Source of the DNA: DATBLE01 sp963719325
GTDB taxonomy: Bacteria > Actinomycetota > Thermoleophilia > Gaiellales > Gaiellaceae
Direction: 5' to 3'
Assembly: GCA_963719325.1 (NCBI GenBank)
Contig: CAVRBW010000001.1
Coordinates: forward strand, 97,039-161,038
DNA length: 64,000 nt
The notes beneath the pieces were generated by a model. That model was not told the origin of the DNA. It did not search any database and saw only the letters and a program-made list of their open reading frames with translations. The translations under genes and the position numbers were made by a program. This document shows positions 48,247 to 56,527 of the stretch, in pieces; positions within the stretch are counted from its first letter, which is position 1, and the number at the start of each line of letters is the position of its first letter.

Positions 48247-49440
48247 CTAACCGACCAGCTTGTACGAGCCGTCGGACTGGATCTGGAAGATGTAGAACTT
48301 CGCGTTCAGCGGATCGTTCGACTTCGTGCTGAAGGCGAAGCTTCCGCCGAGGATCCAGTTCTTGATCTTGACTCGCTTGACCTGGCGCACGATGGCGCGG
48401 CGGTTGGCGAGGCTGCCATGACCCGCGTTGCACGCGCGCTTGATCGCGTTCAGCATCACCTGGATCGCCCCGTAGGTCGGCGGTCCGAAGGAGCCGACGG
48501 TCTTGCCGGGGTTGTCCTTCTTCCAGCCGGCGACGAGCGCCTTGTCGGCCGCGATGCCGGTGATGTCGGGTGCGAAGTTGGATACGTACGCGCCCGGCGT
48601 CTTGAACTGGTCAGGAGCATTAGATCCATCGCCGCCGAACACCTTCGCCTTCTTGCCCTGCTCGACGAGTTGCCGTGCGAACGTCTGTGCGTCCGGCGGC
48701 TTCTGCGTCGGGAAGAAGACGATGTCGGCGTCGCTCGGCACCTTGGTCACGTAGGACGAGTAGTCCGTCGTCGTGTTCGGAGCCGAGAGGCGGATCGTCG
48801 ACACGCCTTTCGACTTCAACACCCTCTCCGCCGCATCGGCGAGGCCGAGCGAGTAGGGCTCCTGGAAGTCCAGGATGACGACCTTCTTGACCTTCAGCTT
48901 CGAGACCATGAAGTTGGCGTCGCTCGGGCCCTGGACGTAGTCGCCCGGGACGACCCGGAAGAAGGCGGGTGTCGCCTCCTTGGGGGAGCCCTGGGTGAAG
49001 GACGTTCGAGTCGCCGACTCCGAGATGTGCGCGATGCCGGCCTGGAAGTACGTCTGGCTCGAAGCTGCCACAGCACCGGACGTCGACGGGCCGATGATGC
49101 CGACGACGGATTTGTCGGCCACGTACTTCTGGGCCAGCGACTGAGCGGGCGCGGGGCCCTGCTCGACGGGCGTGTCACCGGTGACGAGCGTGACCTTCAG
49201 CCCAAGCGACTTCGGCAGGGACTTCATCGCGTACTTCGCCCAGCTGAGCTGCTCGTTGCCGAGGAAGCCGGCACCGCCAGTGAGCGGCGTGACGAGCGCG
49301 AGCTTCATCGTGCTGCTGCAGCTGATCGCCTCCGACTTCGCCGCGGAAGTCGTGTGGCTCGGCCGCGCGAACGCGGCGGTCGCGGCGGCGAGCGCAAGCG
49401 CGCCGGCCACGAGGGGAAGCATGAATCGGTATCTCCGCAT
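48247..49440 (-). CDS. livK: Branched-chain amino acid-type substrate-binding protein (system 2)
   Basis: 397-residue exported receptor. ATG 49440 after AAGGAG; signal peptide MRRYRFMLPLVAGALALAAATAAFA, no lipobox. Peripla_BP_6 fold: LALVTPLTGGAGFLGNEQLSWAKYAMKSL (about 47), VGIIGPSTSGAVAASSQTYFQAGIAHISESATR (about 112), VVILDFQEPYSLGLADAAERVLKSKGV (about 185). It fits the amino-acid-binding group better than the receptor of system 1. A TACCAT sequence about 40 bases upstream on the minus strand is a candidate -10 for a leadered transcript of livKHM-GF. Confidence 0.9.
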   Translation of the reverse strand: MRRYRFMLPLVAGALALAAATAAFARPSHTTSAAKSEAISCSSTMKLALVTPLTGGAGFLGNEQLSWAKYAMKSLPKSLGLKVTLVTGDTPVEQGPAPAQSLAQKYVADKSVVGIIGPSTSGAVAASSQTYFQAGIAHISESATRTSFTQGSPKEATPAFFRVVPGDYVQGPSDANFMVSKLKVKKVVILDFQEPYSLGLADAAERVLKSKGVSTIRLSAPNTTTDYSSYVTKVPSDADIVFFPTQKPPDAQTFARQLVEQGKKAKVFGGDGSNAPDQFKTPGAYVSNFAPDITGIAADKALVAGWKKDNPGKTVGSFGPPTYGAIQVMLNAIKRACNAGHGSLANRRAIVRQVKRVKIKNWILGGSFAFSTKSNDPLNAKFYIFQIQSDGSYKLVG

Positions 49441-49511
49441 GCAGTCTCTCTCCTTGCGGTGGGGGGAATCCGCGGATGGTAGTCCGTGCAGGCTAGGACG
49501 CCAAGGGGGGG

Positions 49512-50222
49512 CTATTCGTTAGTGCTGGGCGCTCGTGACGCGGGGTCGCCTGACGGGTGGAACACGCCAAGCACCTTCATCGGTGTCGGTCCGGTGTTCT
49601 CGAGGCAGTGCTCCTCGAGCGGCGGCAGGTGGATGCACGAGCCTGGCCCGAGCGGCGTGTCGCGCCCTCCGAGGTGGAGAACGCCCTCGCCGTCGACGAC
49701 GTAGACGACCTCGTCGTAGGTGTGGCTGTGCATCGGCGCCCGCCCCGGCGGGATGACGCCGACGAACTGGGTGACGTCGAGGCAGCCGGAGTCATCGTTG
49801 ACGAGGAAGCGGAACTCGCGGTTCGGGCTGGCGGGAAAGACCGGCCGGTCTGCGTAGCGCACCGTCACCCGGGAGCGTTCGGAAGCTTCGCACGGGGCGC
49901 TGGCCGAGACGATGACGACGTCCTGGGGCCCGGGGTTCTCGATCTCGTAGCGGTCTCCTGGCACGAGGAAGGCGCCGGTGTCCGGCTCGAGCTCGTGATC
50001 CTCGCCCGCTGTGCGCAGCATGCCGCGGCCCGACACCACGTAGAGGACCTCCTGGCGGTCGCCCGTCTGCCGCTCCTCCGAGCGCCCGGGACCGAACCGG
50101 AGCACGCGCTGCTCGAGCCGCTCGCAGCCGCAGGCGCGGTCGATCGTGACGCGCGCCTCCGCGGTCCCGCTCTCCTGCCGGGCGTCGACGTCGCTCGCCT
50201 GGACGACGTAGCCGCGGCTCAT
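49512..50222 (-). CDS. Bicupin protein
   Basis: 236 residues with two cupin domains; ATG 50222 (SRGYVVQASDVDARQESG). Domain 1 (about 45-115) has RQEVLYVVSGRGMLRTAGEDHELEPDTGAFLVPGDRYEIEN; its metal His residues are mostly lost. Domain 2 (about 150-225) has APMHSHTYDEVVYVVDGEGVLHLGG and GSCIHLPPLEEHCLEN, with the His-x-His...Glu...His metal set intact. Likely a dioxygenase, isomerase or sensing protein; resembles glyoxylate/ureide cupins such as (S)-ureidoglycine aminohydrolase only in general layout. A REP palindrome lies just upstream. Confidence 0.78.
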   Translation of the reverse strand: MSRGYVVQASDVDARQESGTAEARVTIDRACGCERLEQRVLRFGPGRSEERQTGDRQEVLYVVSGRGMLRTAGEDHELEPDTGAFLVPGDRYEIENPGPQDVVIVSASAPCEASERSRVTVRYADRPVFPASPNREFRFLVNDDSGCLDVTQFVGVIPPGRAPMHSHTYDEVVYVVDGEGVLHLGGRDTPLGPGSCIHLPPLEEHCLENTGPTPMKVLGVFHPSGDPASRAPSTNE

Positions 50223-50225
50223 TTC

Positions 50226-50321
50226 ACCCGTGCCTGGCACCGGTTTTCGCCACGAAGCCCCTGCAAATGACGGCATGCGGACAAAGCCGCGCAGTTCCGT
50301 AACCCGTGCCTGGCACCGGTT
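50226..50321. repeat. Pair of REP palindromes
   Basis: CCCGTGCCTGGCACCGGTT occurs at about 50227-50245 and again at 50303-50321 in direct orientation, filling the gap between the cupin start and the SnoaL-like stop. GTGCCTGGCAC type sequences are known REP units. Confidence 0.6.
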
Positions 50322-50322
50322 C

Positions 50323-50718
50323 TCATGCGCCGCCTCCGAGCGCCTCGACCCAGCCGCGCGTGTCGGTGAACTGGTGAAATCGCACCGCGCGGCCTCCTCG
50401 GAAGCGCCAGAGGTGCGCGAAGGGGACGTCCAGCGGGTTGCCGGTCTGCTTCGCCTTCGCCGTGTACCGGCCGATCACGACGACGTCGTCGCCGAGCCCG
50501 ATCACCTCGTCCGGATCGGCACGGAAATCCTCCCACCACGCGTCCTCGATCGGGTCGAAGACGGAGGCGCGGACGGCTGCCAGCCCGTTGTAGACGCCGC
50601 CGTGGGGGAGGCCCTGTGCCTGGTGCCAGACGATCCCGTCGTCCATCATCGCGAGCGCTGCCGCGAGGTCGCCGCGATTGAAGGCCTCGTACGACTTGTG
50701 CACCGCCTCGACCGTCAT
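50323..50718 (-). CDS. SnoaL-like/NTF2-fold protein
   Basis: 131-residue alpha+beta-barrel protein (nuclear transport factor 2 superfamily, SnoaL-like). ATG 50718 (TVEAVHKSYEAFNRGDLAAALAMMDDGIVWHQAQGLPHGGVYNG). The AFNRGDLAAALA start, a central VFDPIEDAWWEDFRADPDEVIGLGDDVVVIGRYTAKAKQTG and the end FRGGRAVRFHQFTDTRGWVEAL are typical. Family members include polyketide cyclases, isomerases and stress proteins; no activity can be assigned. A family C repeat lies directly upstream. Confidence 0.8.
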   Translation of the reverse strand: MTVEAVHKSYEAFNRGDLAAALAMMDDGIVWHQAQGLPHGGVYNGLAAVRASVFDPIEDAWWEDFRADPDEVIGLGDDVVVIGRYTAKAKQTGNPLDVPFAHLWRFRGGRAVRFHQFTDTRGWVEALGGGA

Positions 50719-50743
50719 GAATGGCACTCCGAAGTGGGCTCTT

Positions 50744-50920
50744 CGCCGCCGCGACCGACATGGCGGGCGCGGCTCACGTCGGTTGCTGGGGTGCGAACGG
50801 GTTTGGGGAGGGGGGTTCGCGGGGCGCCCTCGGCGCCCCGCGACGGGGGGCCCTGTTTGCTTCGCACGCTTCGCGTGCAATGGCTGTTCCCCCCGCGGGA
50901 GCGAGCCGAAGGCGAGCGCT
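50744..50920. repeat. Family C repeat, copy 3, with inserts
   Basis: GCCGCCGCGACCGACATGG, GGGGAGGGGGGTTCGCGG, then inserted palindromes (GGGGCGCCCTCGGCGCCCC and GCTTCGCACGCTTCGCGTGC), then CCCCCCGCGGGAGCGAGCC and GAAGGCGAGCG up to the bcp stop. The insertion site is the loop of the core hairpin, as in copy 2. Confidence 0.68.
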
Positions 50921-51340
50921 TCATTCGGTGACGGCCGCCAGCACCTCGTCCGGGTGCGCGCCGGCGTCGGTCACGTCCCACACCTTCTGGACGAGCCCGT
51001 CACCGTCGAGCAGGAAGGTGACGCGGCGCGCGAGCATGCCGTACTCGCCGTAGTCCTTCAGCAGGTCGAGCTCGCCGGTGAGCCTCGCACCCTCGTCGGC
51101 GACGAGCGGGAAGGCAAGCCCGCACTCGGCCCGGAACTCGTCGTGACGCTCGTCGCTGTCGACGCTGACGCCGATCACCTCGTAGCCAGCGTCGCGGAAG
51201 CGGTCGTACCGGTCGCTGAAGGCCTTTGCCTCCATGGTGCAGCCCGGCGTGAGATCGGCGGGGTAGAAGTAGACCACCGCCGCGCCCTCGGGTTTGACCG
51301 GAAGCTTCTCGACGGGAAAGCGCTCACCGACCTCGAGCAT
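50921..51340 (-). CDS. bcp: Bcp-type peroxiredoxin
   Basis: 139-residue thioredoxin-fold peroxidase of the PrxQ/Bcp group, which reduces hydroperoxides. Peroxidatic Cys in YPADLTPGCTMEAKAFSD (about residue 34). There is no Cys five residues later, so if a resolving Cys exists it is in ECGLAFPLVADEG (about 73) or external. Short for Bcp (~150). Leaderless ATG with TAGCTT 6 bases upstream. It lies beside the threonine dehydratase gene and a few kb from superoxide dismutase, without an operon link. Confidence 0.9.
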   Translation of the reverse strand: MLEVGERFPVEKLPVKPEGAAVVYFYPADLTPGCTMEAKAFSDRYDRFRDAGYEVIGVSVDSDERHDEFRAECGLAFPLVADEGARLTGELDLLKDYGEYGMLARRVTFLLDGDGLVQKVWDVTDAGAHPDEVLAAVTE

Positions 51341-51346
51341 CGCCCA

Positions 51347-51352
51347 AAGCTA
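51347..51352 (-). promoter_or_regulatory. Leaderless -10 box (TAGCTT)
   Basis: TAGCTT on the minus strand, 6 bases before ATG 51340; its first two bases overlap the stop of the dehydratase gene. Confidence 0.45.
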
Positions 51353-52294
51353 ATCAGAGCGCGGCGTGTCGCCGCGGAGGATCGTTGTCAGCGTGGATAC
51401 GTCGATGTTGCCGCCGGAGACGATGCACACGATCCTGCCCCCGCCTGCGCGTCCGGACAGCGCGACCGCGGGGGCGAGTGCGCCCGCTCCCTCGGCGATC
51501 ACCCGCACCCGCTCGGCGAGCAGACGGATCGCCGCGGCCGCCTCGTCAAGGGTCGCCACATGCGCGCCGTCGATCACCTCGCGCACGTAGGGCCACATCC
51601 CCGGGAGCGCCTTGCGCGCGCCGGCGCCGTCCACGAATGAAGGTCTGTACTCGACCTCGACGGGCTCGCCGGCGGCGAGCGCGGCCGTGACCGCGGGGGC
51701 CGTCTCCGGCTCGCAGGCGTACACCTTCGTCTGGGGACGCAGCTGCTTCACCGCGCTTGCGATCCCGGTCGTCAGGCCGCCGCCGCCGAACGGGATCAGC
51801 ACCGTGTCGAGCTCAGGCAGGTCCTCGACCAGCTCGAGCCCGATCGTTCCGTTTCCCGCCATCACGAGCTCGTCCTGGACGGGATGGACGAAGAGACCGT
51901 CGACGCCGTCGAACCGCGACTCCTCGATCGCCTGCCACCAGCGCTCGTACGGAACCTTGACGACGCGCCCACCGAGACGCTCGATCGCGTCGAGCTTCGT
52001 CTGCGGGGCGTGATCGGGAACGACGATCGTCGCCGCGACACCGGCCTCCCGCGCTGCCCACGCGACGCCCTGGGCCATGTTGCCGGCGCTGGCCGTGACC
52101 ACCCCGGCTGCGACCGCGTCGGGAGAGGCGGCCCGGATCGCGTTCGTCGCGCCGCGGATCTTGAACGAGCCGATCGGCTGCAGGTTCTCGAGCTTCAGCC
52201 AGATGTCCGTGTCCGGCATGCGGACGAGGGGAGTGCGCACGGCCGCGCCCGCGATGCGCTCCCGCGCCCGCTCGATCTCGGCGAGCGGGATCAT
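51350..52294 (-). CDS. Threonine/serine dehydratase-like PLP enzyme
   Basis: 314-residue fold-type II PLP enzyme (threonine/serine ammonia-lyase or racemase). PLP lysine in LQPIGSFKIRGATNAI (about 39), ASAGNMAQGVAWAAREAG (substrate loop, about 67), phosphate-binding loop IPFGGGGLTTGIASAVKQL (about 170), and IVCIVSGGNIDVSTLTTIL at the end. There is no ACT regulatory domain, so it is the catabolic/short form. ATG 52294 abuts a family D element whose end supplies a -10 box. The substrate is probably L-threonine or serine; hydroxyaspartate or racemase activity is also possible. Confidence 0.88.
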   Translation of the reverse strand: MIPLAEIERARERIAGAAVRTPLVRMPDTDIWLKLENLQPIGSFKIRGATNAIRAASPDAVAAGVVTASAGNMAQGVAWAAREAGVAATIVVPDHAPQTKLDAIERLGGRVVKVPYERWWQAIEESRFDGVDGLFVHPVQDELVMAGNGTIGLELVEDLPELDTVLIPFGGGGLTTGIASAVKQLRPQTKVYACEPETAPAVTAALAAGEPVEVEYRPSFVDGAGARKALPGMWPYVREVIDGAHVATLDEAAAAIRLLAERVRVIAEGAGALAPAVALSGRAGGGRIVCIVSGGNIDVSTLTTILRGDTPRSD

Positions 52295-52457
52295 GAGCTC
52301 CTAACGTAGTGGGTGTTCGTTCCCGGGGCGCGCTGGGCGAGTGCGATGCAAGGACGCAGGGAGCGCCCATAGCTGAGGCTATGGGCGCGACTGAGGACGA
52401 AGCAGCGTGCCGTCCAGCGCGCCCTGGGAGCACAACCACTCATTGCGTTAGGAACTC
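52295..52457. repeat. Family D hairpin element between threonine dehydratase and ornithine-cyclodeaminase-like genes
   Basis: Terminal inverted repeats GAGCTCCTAACG (52295) and CGTTAGGAACTC (ending 52457). GGCGCGCTGG-like arms pair across the element, with a central hairpin GCGCCCATAG/CTATGGGCGC flanked by GCAAGGACGCAGG and GACTGAGGACG, as at 10371-10534 but in the other orientation. It runs exactly from one gene's start codon to the neighbour's stop. Confidence 0.75.
52303..52308 (-). promoter_or_regulatory. Leaderless -10 box (TACGTT) supplied by a family D repeat
   Basis: TACGTT on the minus strand, 8 bases before ATG 52294, inside the conserved TACGTTAGGAGCTC end of the repeat. Confidence 0.45.
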
Positions 52458-53427
52458 AAAACTCGACCGTGAGCCCGGTACCCGTCTCCAGCGCCCGCCG
52501 CTCGAGGTATTCGGCCGCGGCGAGGTCCTCGACGGCGAGGCCCAGCGACTCGAAGAGCGTGATCTCGTCGTCCGAGCTCCGGCCGGCCGTCGTGCCCGTG
52601 AGCACGTCGCCGAGCTCGGCCTTGATGTGGCCCTCGTCGATCGCGCCGTCCTGCAGCGCCAGCAAGTAGTCGCCTGCCTCGTTCTCGGCCGACTCGCGCC
52701 GGTCGACGAAGAGCGATGCGCGGGCGACCGCGGTCGCGTCGAGCTCTCGCGTGTGCGGGAAGCACGCTCCGACGGCGTTGACGTGGGCGCCGGGCTCGAG
52801 CCACTCGCCGAGCACGACCGGCTCGGCGGACGACGTGACGGTGCAGACGACGTCCGCTCCGCGAACCGCCTCCTCGGCGCTTTCGACGGCGGTCGCCAGC
52901 GGCCATTCGGCCGCGAGCCGCTGCGCGCTCTCGAACGTGCGGCTGGCGATTCGGATTTGCTCGAACGGGCGAGCCTCGAGCATCGCGGCCATGTGCGGCC
53001 CGGCCTGGTGACCGGCGCCGACGATCGCGAGCTCGCGCGCGTCGGCGCGTGCCAGCGTCCTCGTCGCCACCCCCGACACCGCGGCGGTGCGGATCGCGGT
53101 GATCGGCGTCGCGTTCATGATCGCGACGACCGATCCCGTGATGCCGTCGTACAGCGTGACCGTGCCCTGGTGCGGGTCGAGCCCCCGCGCGGCGTTCTCC
53201 GGGGCGACCGCGACCGTCTTCAACGCGTACAGGGGGCGCTCGCCGGCCCGGTAGGTCGGCATCAGTCCGAGGAAGGTCGGCTCGCCCGGCGGACGGACGA
53301 CCGGGCGGAGCGGCAGGTGGAAATCGCCCTGCGCCAGCCCGATCAGCGCCTGCTCCATCGCCGCCATGCAGCCGGGCAGGTCGAGGAGCGCTTCGACTTC
53401 CTCGCCGTTGAGGATCAATACGCTCAT
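52456..53427 (-). CDS. Ornithine cyclodeaminase/mu-crystallin-family protein
   Basis: 323-residue NAD(P)-dependent enzyme of the OCD/mu-crystallin family, which includes ornithine cyclodeaminase, alanine dehydrogenase and ketimine reductase. ATG 53427 (SVLILNGEEVEALLDLPGCMAAMEQALIGLAQG). Characteristic: NATPITAIRTAAVSGVATRTLARADARELAIVGAGHQAGPHMAAML (Rossmann loop at about 127-139), FVDRRESAENEAGDYLLALQDG (about 243), ITLFESLGLAVEDLAAAEYL at the end. The usual Lys in the TALRTGA-like stretch reads AIRTAAVSG. Substrate uncertain. A family C repeat lies upstream. Confidence 0.88.
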   Translation of the reverse strand: MSVLILNGEEVEALLDLPGCMAAMEQALIGLAQGDFHLPLRPVVRPPGEPTFLGLMPTYRAGERPLYALKTVAVAPENAARGLDPHQGTVTLYDGITGSVVAIMNATPITAIRTAAVSGVATRTLARADARELAIVGAGHQAGPHMAAMLEARPFEQIRIASRTFESAQRLAAEWPLATAVESAEEAVRGADVVCTVTSSAEPVVLGEWLEPGAHVNAVGACFPHTRELDATAVARASLFVDRRESAENEAGDYLLALQDGAIDEGHIKAELGDVLTGTTAGRSSDDEITLFESLGLAVEDLAAAEYLERRALETGTGLTVEF

Positions 53428-53457
53428 AGAGCAACCTCGCTGCGCGCGCAGGATCCC

Positions 53458-53584
53458 GTCGCCGCGACCGACATGGCGGGCGCGGCTCCCGAAGGCTTCT
53501 GAGGTACAAGCGGGTTTGGGGAAGGGGGCTCGCGGGGGAAACCGGCCGTTTCCCCCGCGAGAGCGAGCCGAAGGCGAGCGACAG
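53458..53584. repeat. Family C repeat, copy 4
   Basis: GTCGCCGCGACCGACATGG, GGGGAAGGGGGC, hairpin CGCGGGGGAAAC/GTTTCCCCCGCG, GAGCGAGCCGAAGGCGAGCG, ending next to the aldo/keto reductase stop. Nearly the same length and order as copy 1. Confidence 0.75.
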
Positions 53585-54484
53585 TCACCGGAAGAGCGAG
53601 CCTACTTCGTCACGCTCTTCGGGCGAGAGCTCCAACGCCAGCGCCTGCCGGACGGGCTCGAGCTGCCCGGGGTGCCGTGGCCCGACGACCGCAGACGAGA
53701 TCCCACCGAGCGCCCAGGCGAGCGAGAGGCCGGCCATGCTCACGCCGTGCGAGGCTGCATGCTGCTCCAGCGCCTCGAGGGCGTCGTAGACCCGGTCCTC
53801 TTCGAGGTGGAGGTACGGCTCGGGGCGCATCGTCATGCGCGACCCGGGTGGGGGCTCGGCGTCGCGGCGGTACTTGCCGGTCAGCCAGCCTCCGGCGAGC
53901 GGGCTGAACGCCTGGTACTCGATCCCGTGCTCCACGCACAGCGGAATCACGCCGTCCTCGTCGCCGCGATCGAGCAGCGAGTAGGAGTTCTGGACCAGCG
54001 CCGGCGTGCCGACGGCGAGCCATTCGCGCAGCCCGCCCGTGTCGACGTTGCTCACGCCCCAACGGTCGACCAGGCCCTGCCCGGCGAGCTCCTCGAACGC
54101 ACGCAGGGTCTGCTCGACGGGCGTCTCCGGGTCTGGCTCGTGGGTGAGGTAGAGGTCGATCCGCTCGACGGAAAGCCGCTCGAGGCTCGACTCGGCCTGG
54201 CGCCGGACCCGGTCGCGCGAGAGGCCCCGATCTCCCCCGGCTTCCATCGGGTTGAACGTCTTGGTCGTGATCCGGGGCCGGTTGCCGGTCTCGCGAATCC
54301 AGTCGCCGATCCAGGTCTCGCTGCGACCGCCTCCGTAGGCATCGGCGGTGTCGAACCACCGTAGGCCGAGCGTCCACGCTGCGTCCATGAGCGCGAACGC
54401 CTCCGCGCGCGTCTCGCCCCGGCCGAAGAACTCGGGCGCCGAGCCGATGCCGCCGAAGTTGCCGCACCCGAGAACGACCCCCAT
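53585..54484 (-). CDS. Aldo/keto reductase
   Basis: 299-residue NADPH-dependent TIM-barrel reductase. GTG/ATG-type start at 54484 (MGVVLGCGNFGGIGSAPEFFG) with TAGGAT 8 bases upstream. Catalytic tetrad: Asp and Tyr in RWFDTADAYGGGRSETWIG (about 41), Lys in ITTKTFNPM (about 75), His in IDLYLTHEPDPETP (about 116). C-terminal cofactor loop SLAWALGGISSAVVGPRHPGQLEPV (about 255; more usual form is IPG). Likely reduces an aldehyde or ketone; shares a divergent gap with superoxide dismutase. Confidence 0.9.
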   Translation of the reverse strand: MGVVLGCGNFGGIGSAPEFFGRGETRAEAFALMDAAWTLGLRWFDTADAYGGGRSETWIGDWIRETGNRPRITTKTFNPMEAGGDRGLSRDRVRRQAESSLERLSVERIDLYLTHEPDPETPVEQTLRAFEELAGQGLVDRWGVSNVDTGGLREWLAVGTPALVQNSYSLLDRGDEDGVIPLCVEHGIEYQAFSPLAGGWLTGKYRRDAEPPPGSRMTMRPEPYLHLEEDRVYDALEALEQHAASHGVSMAGLSLAWALGGISSAVVGPRHPGQLEPVRQALALELSPEERDEVGSLFR

Positions 54485-54492
54485 CGCAGCCC

Positions 54493-54498
54493 ATCCTA
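54493..54498 (-). promoter_or_regulatory. Leaderless -10 box (TAGGAT)
   Basis: TAGGAT on the minus strand, 8 bases before the aldo/keto reductase start at 54484. Confidence 0.45.
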
Positions 54499-54540
54499 CG
54501 TTTGCGAGAATCGCGGTACCGACCTAAGAGGAGGCGAGTG

Positions 54541-55149
54541 ATGCCGTTCGAGCTACCCGCACTGCCGTACGACCACGCCGCGCTGGAGCCGCACATCGAC
54601 GCGCGCACGATGGAGATCCACCACGGGAAGCACCACCAGGCGTATGTCGACAACGCCAACAAGGCACTCGCCGGAACGCAGTGGGCCGACCGCTCCGTCG
54701 AGGACGTGCTCAGCGAGCTCGACATCCTGCCCGAGGACATCCGCACTGCGGTTCGGAACAACGCCGGCGGCCACGCCAACCACTCGGTCTTCTGGCAGAT
54801 CATGGGTCCGGGCGGCGGCGGCGAGCCCGACGGCGCGCTCGCAGCCGCGATCGCCGACACCTTCGGCGGTCTCGACCAGCTCAAGGAGCAGGTGAACGAC
54901 GCCGGCGTCAAGCGCTTCGGCAGCGGCTGGAGCTGGCTCGTCTGGGACGGCACCGGTCTCGCCGTCTACTCGACGCCCAACCAGGACAGCCCGATCTCGA
55001 ACGGGGACGTCCCCCTGCTCGGGATCGACGTCTGGGAGCACGCCTACTACCTCAACTACCAGAACCGGCGACCCGACTACCTCGCGGCCTGGTGGAACGT
55101 CGTCAACTGGCCCGAGGTTGCACGCCGGCTCGAGGCAGCGCGAGGCTAA
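54541..55149 (+). CDS. sodA: Superoxide dismutase, Fe/Mn type
   Basis: 202-residue Fe/Mn superoxide dismutase converting superoxide to H2O2 and O2. ATG 54541 after AAGAGGAGG, one of the few well-leadered genes here. Metal ligands: His in MEIHHGKHHQAYVDNAN (about 27), His in NAGGHANHSVFW (about 79), Asp and His in LGIDVWEHAYYLNYQNRRPDY (about 163, 167). Gly-rich GPGGGGEPDGAL before the second domain and FGSGWSWLVW are standard. Mn versus Fe cannot be told by eye. Cytoplasmic; no signal peptide. Confidence 0.96.
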   Translation: MPFELPALPYDHAALEPHIDARTMEIHHGKHHQAYVDNANKALAGTQWADRSVEDVLSELDILPEDIRTAVRNNAGGHANHSVFWQIMGPGGGGEPDGALAAAIADTFGGLDQLKEQVNDAGVKRFGSGWSWLVWDGTGLAVYSTPNQDSPISNGDVPLLGIDVWEHAYYLNYQNRRPDYLAAWWNVVNWPEVARRLEAARG

Positions 55150-55240
55150 GCGTGTCCCTGCCTGTGCGTCCTCCGGGCTTCGGCTCCAGGAGAACAACCA
55201 CGAGCGTGCCGTACCGCATCCACGAGCCGTAGCAGCGGCG

Positions 55241-55246
55241 TAGCAT
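55241..55246 (+). promoter_or_regulatory. Leaderless -10 box (TAGCAT)
   Basis: TAGCAT 6 bases before GTG 55253; it would drive the alpha-hydroxyacid oxidase and the selenoprotein gene. Confidence 0.5.
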
Positions 55247-55252
55247 CGCGCC

Positions 55253-56527
55253 GTGAACGTCACGGTCGGCGGGCAGTTCGGCCGGACCCGGCAATCGCAG
55301 GTCTACTTGTCGGGCTTGCGTGGGCGGGGTCCGCTCGTCCCGTTCGACGCCGCCGAGCTCGAAGCGGCCGCGCGCCGGCGCATGTCCCGACGGGCCTACG
55401 CCTACGTCGCCGGCGGCGCGGGGCTCGAGAGCACGATCGACGCCAACCGGGCCGCGTTCGAGCGCCGCCGGATCGTGCCCCGCGTCCTCCGCGACGTCTC
55501 CGAGCGCGACGTCTCGGTCGAGCTCCTCGGCCGCCGCCTGCCGTCGCCGTTCCTGCTCGCCCCCATCGGCGTGCTCGAGCTTGCGCACCGCGACGCCGAC
55601 GTGGCGGTCGCCGGGGCTGCGGCCGCGGAAGGCGTCCCGATGATCTTCTCCAACCAGGCCTCGCGGCCGATGGAGGACTGCGCGCAGGCGATGGGCGACG
55701 CTCCGCGCTGGTTCCAGCTGTACTGGAGCACGTCGGACGAGCTCGTCGCGAGTCTCGTGCGCCGAGCCGAGTCCTGCGGCTGCGAGGCGATCGTGGTCAC
55801 GCTCGACACGACCATGCTCGGCTGGCGCTGCCGAGACCTCGATCTCGCGTACCTCCCGTTCGCCCTCGGCAAGGGGATCGCCCAGTACACGAGCGACCCC
55901 GTCTTTCGCGACCTGCTCCGGCCGGCCCGGCTCGAGCGCTCCGGCCCGCCGACGCTGACGGCGCTCCGCTCGCTGTTCCAGACGACGCGGTCTTTTCCGG
56001 GGCGGTTCCTTCCGAACCTGCGCTCGGGCCTGCCGGTCGCGGCGGTGCGCGAGTTCCTGACGATCTACTCGCGGCCCTCGCTGACGTGGGACGAGGTGCC
56101 GTGGCTTCGCGCCTTGACGACGTTGCCGATCCTGCTCAAGGGCGTCCTCCACCCCGACGACGCCAGGCTCGCCGTCGACCACGGCGTGGACGGGATCGTC
56201 GTCTCCACCCACGGTGGCCGGCAGGTGGACGGCTCGATCGCCAGCCTCGACGCGCTGCCGGCGGTCGTCGAGGCGGTCGGCGGGAGGATCCCCGTCTTGC
56301 TCGACAGCGGCGTACGCGGCGGCGCCGACGCGTTCAAGGCGCTCGCCCTCGGCGCGACGGCGGTGCTGATCGGGCGCCCGTACGTCTACGGGCTCGCGCT
56401 CGCCGGCGAACAGGGCGTCCGCGAGGTGATCCGGAACTTCGTCGCCGACTTCGACCTCACGCTCGGTCTCGCCGGCTGCTCCTCGGCCTCGGAGATCCGA
56501 CCCCAGGCTCTACAGTCTGTCTCGTGA
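55253..56527 (+). CDS. FMN-dependent alpha-hydroxyacid oxidase (lactate 2-monooxygenase-like)
   Basis: 424-residue FMN TIM-barrel enzyme. FMN/substrate residues: RRAYAYVAGGAGLESTIDANRAAF (about 43-66, the Tyr of the family), FLLAPIGVLELAHRDAD (about 98), WFQLYWSTSD (about 152), IVVTLDTTMLGWRCRDLDL (about 183), LPILLKGVLHPDDARLAVDHGVDGIVVSTHGGRQVDG (Lys about 300, catalytic His about 324) and LLDSGVRGGADAFKALALGATAVLIGRPYVYGLA (phosphate loop). The extra ~40 residues before FLTIYSRPSLTW match lactate 2-monooxygenase better than the shorter oxidases. The stop overlaps the start of the selenoprotein gene, so the two are coupled. Confidence 0.9.
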   Translation: MNVTVGGQFGRTRQSQVYLSGLRGRGPLVPFDAAELEAAARRRMSRRAYAYVAGGAGLESTIDANRAAFERRRIVPRVLRDVSERDVSVELLGRRLPSPFLLAPIGVLELAHRDADVAVAGAAAAEGVPMIFSNQASRPMEDCAQAMGDAPRWFQLYWSTSDELVASLVRRAESCGCEAIVVTLDTTMLGWRCRDLDLAYLPFALGKGIAQYTSDPVFRDLLRPARLERSGPPTLTALRSLFQTTRSFPGRFLPNLRSGLPVAAVREFLTIYSRPSLTWDEVPWLRALTTLPILLKGVLHPDDARLAVDHGVDGIVVSTHGGRQVDGSIASLDALPAVVEAVGGRIPVLLDSGVRGGADAFKALALGATAVLIGRPYVYGLALAGEQGVREVIRNFVADFDLTLGLAGCSSASEIRPQALQSVS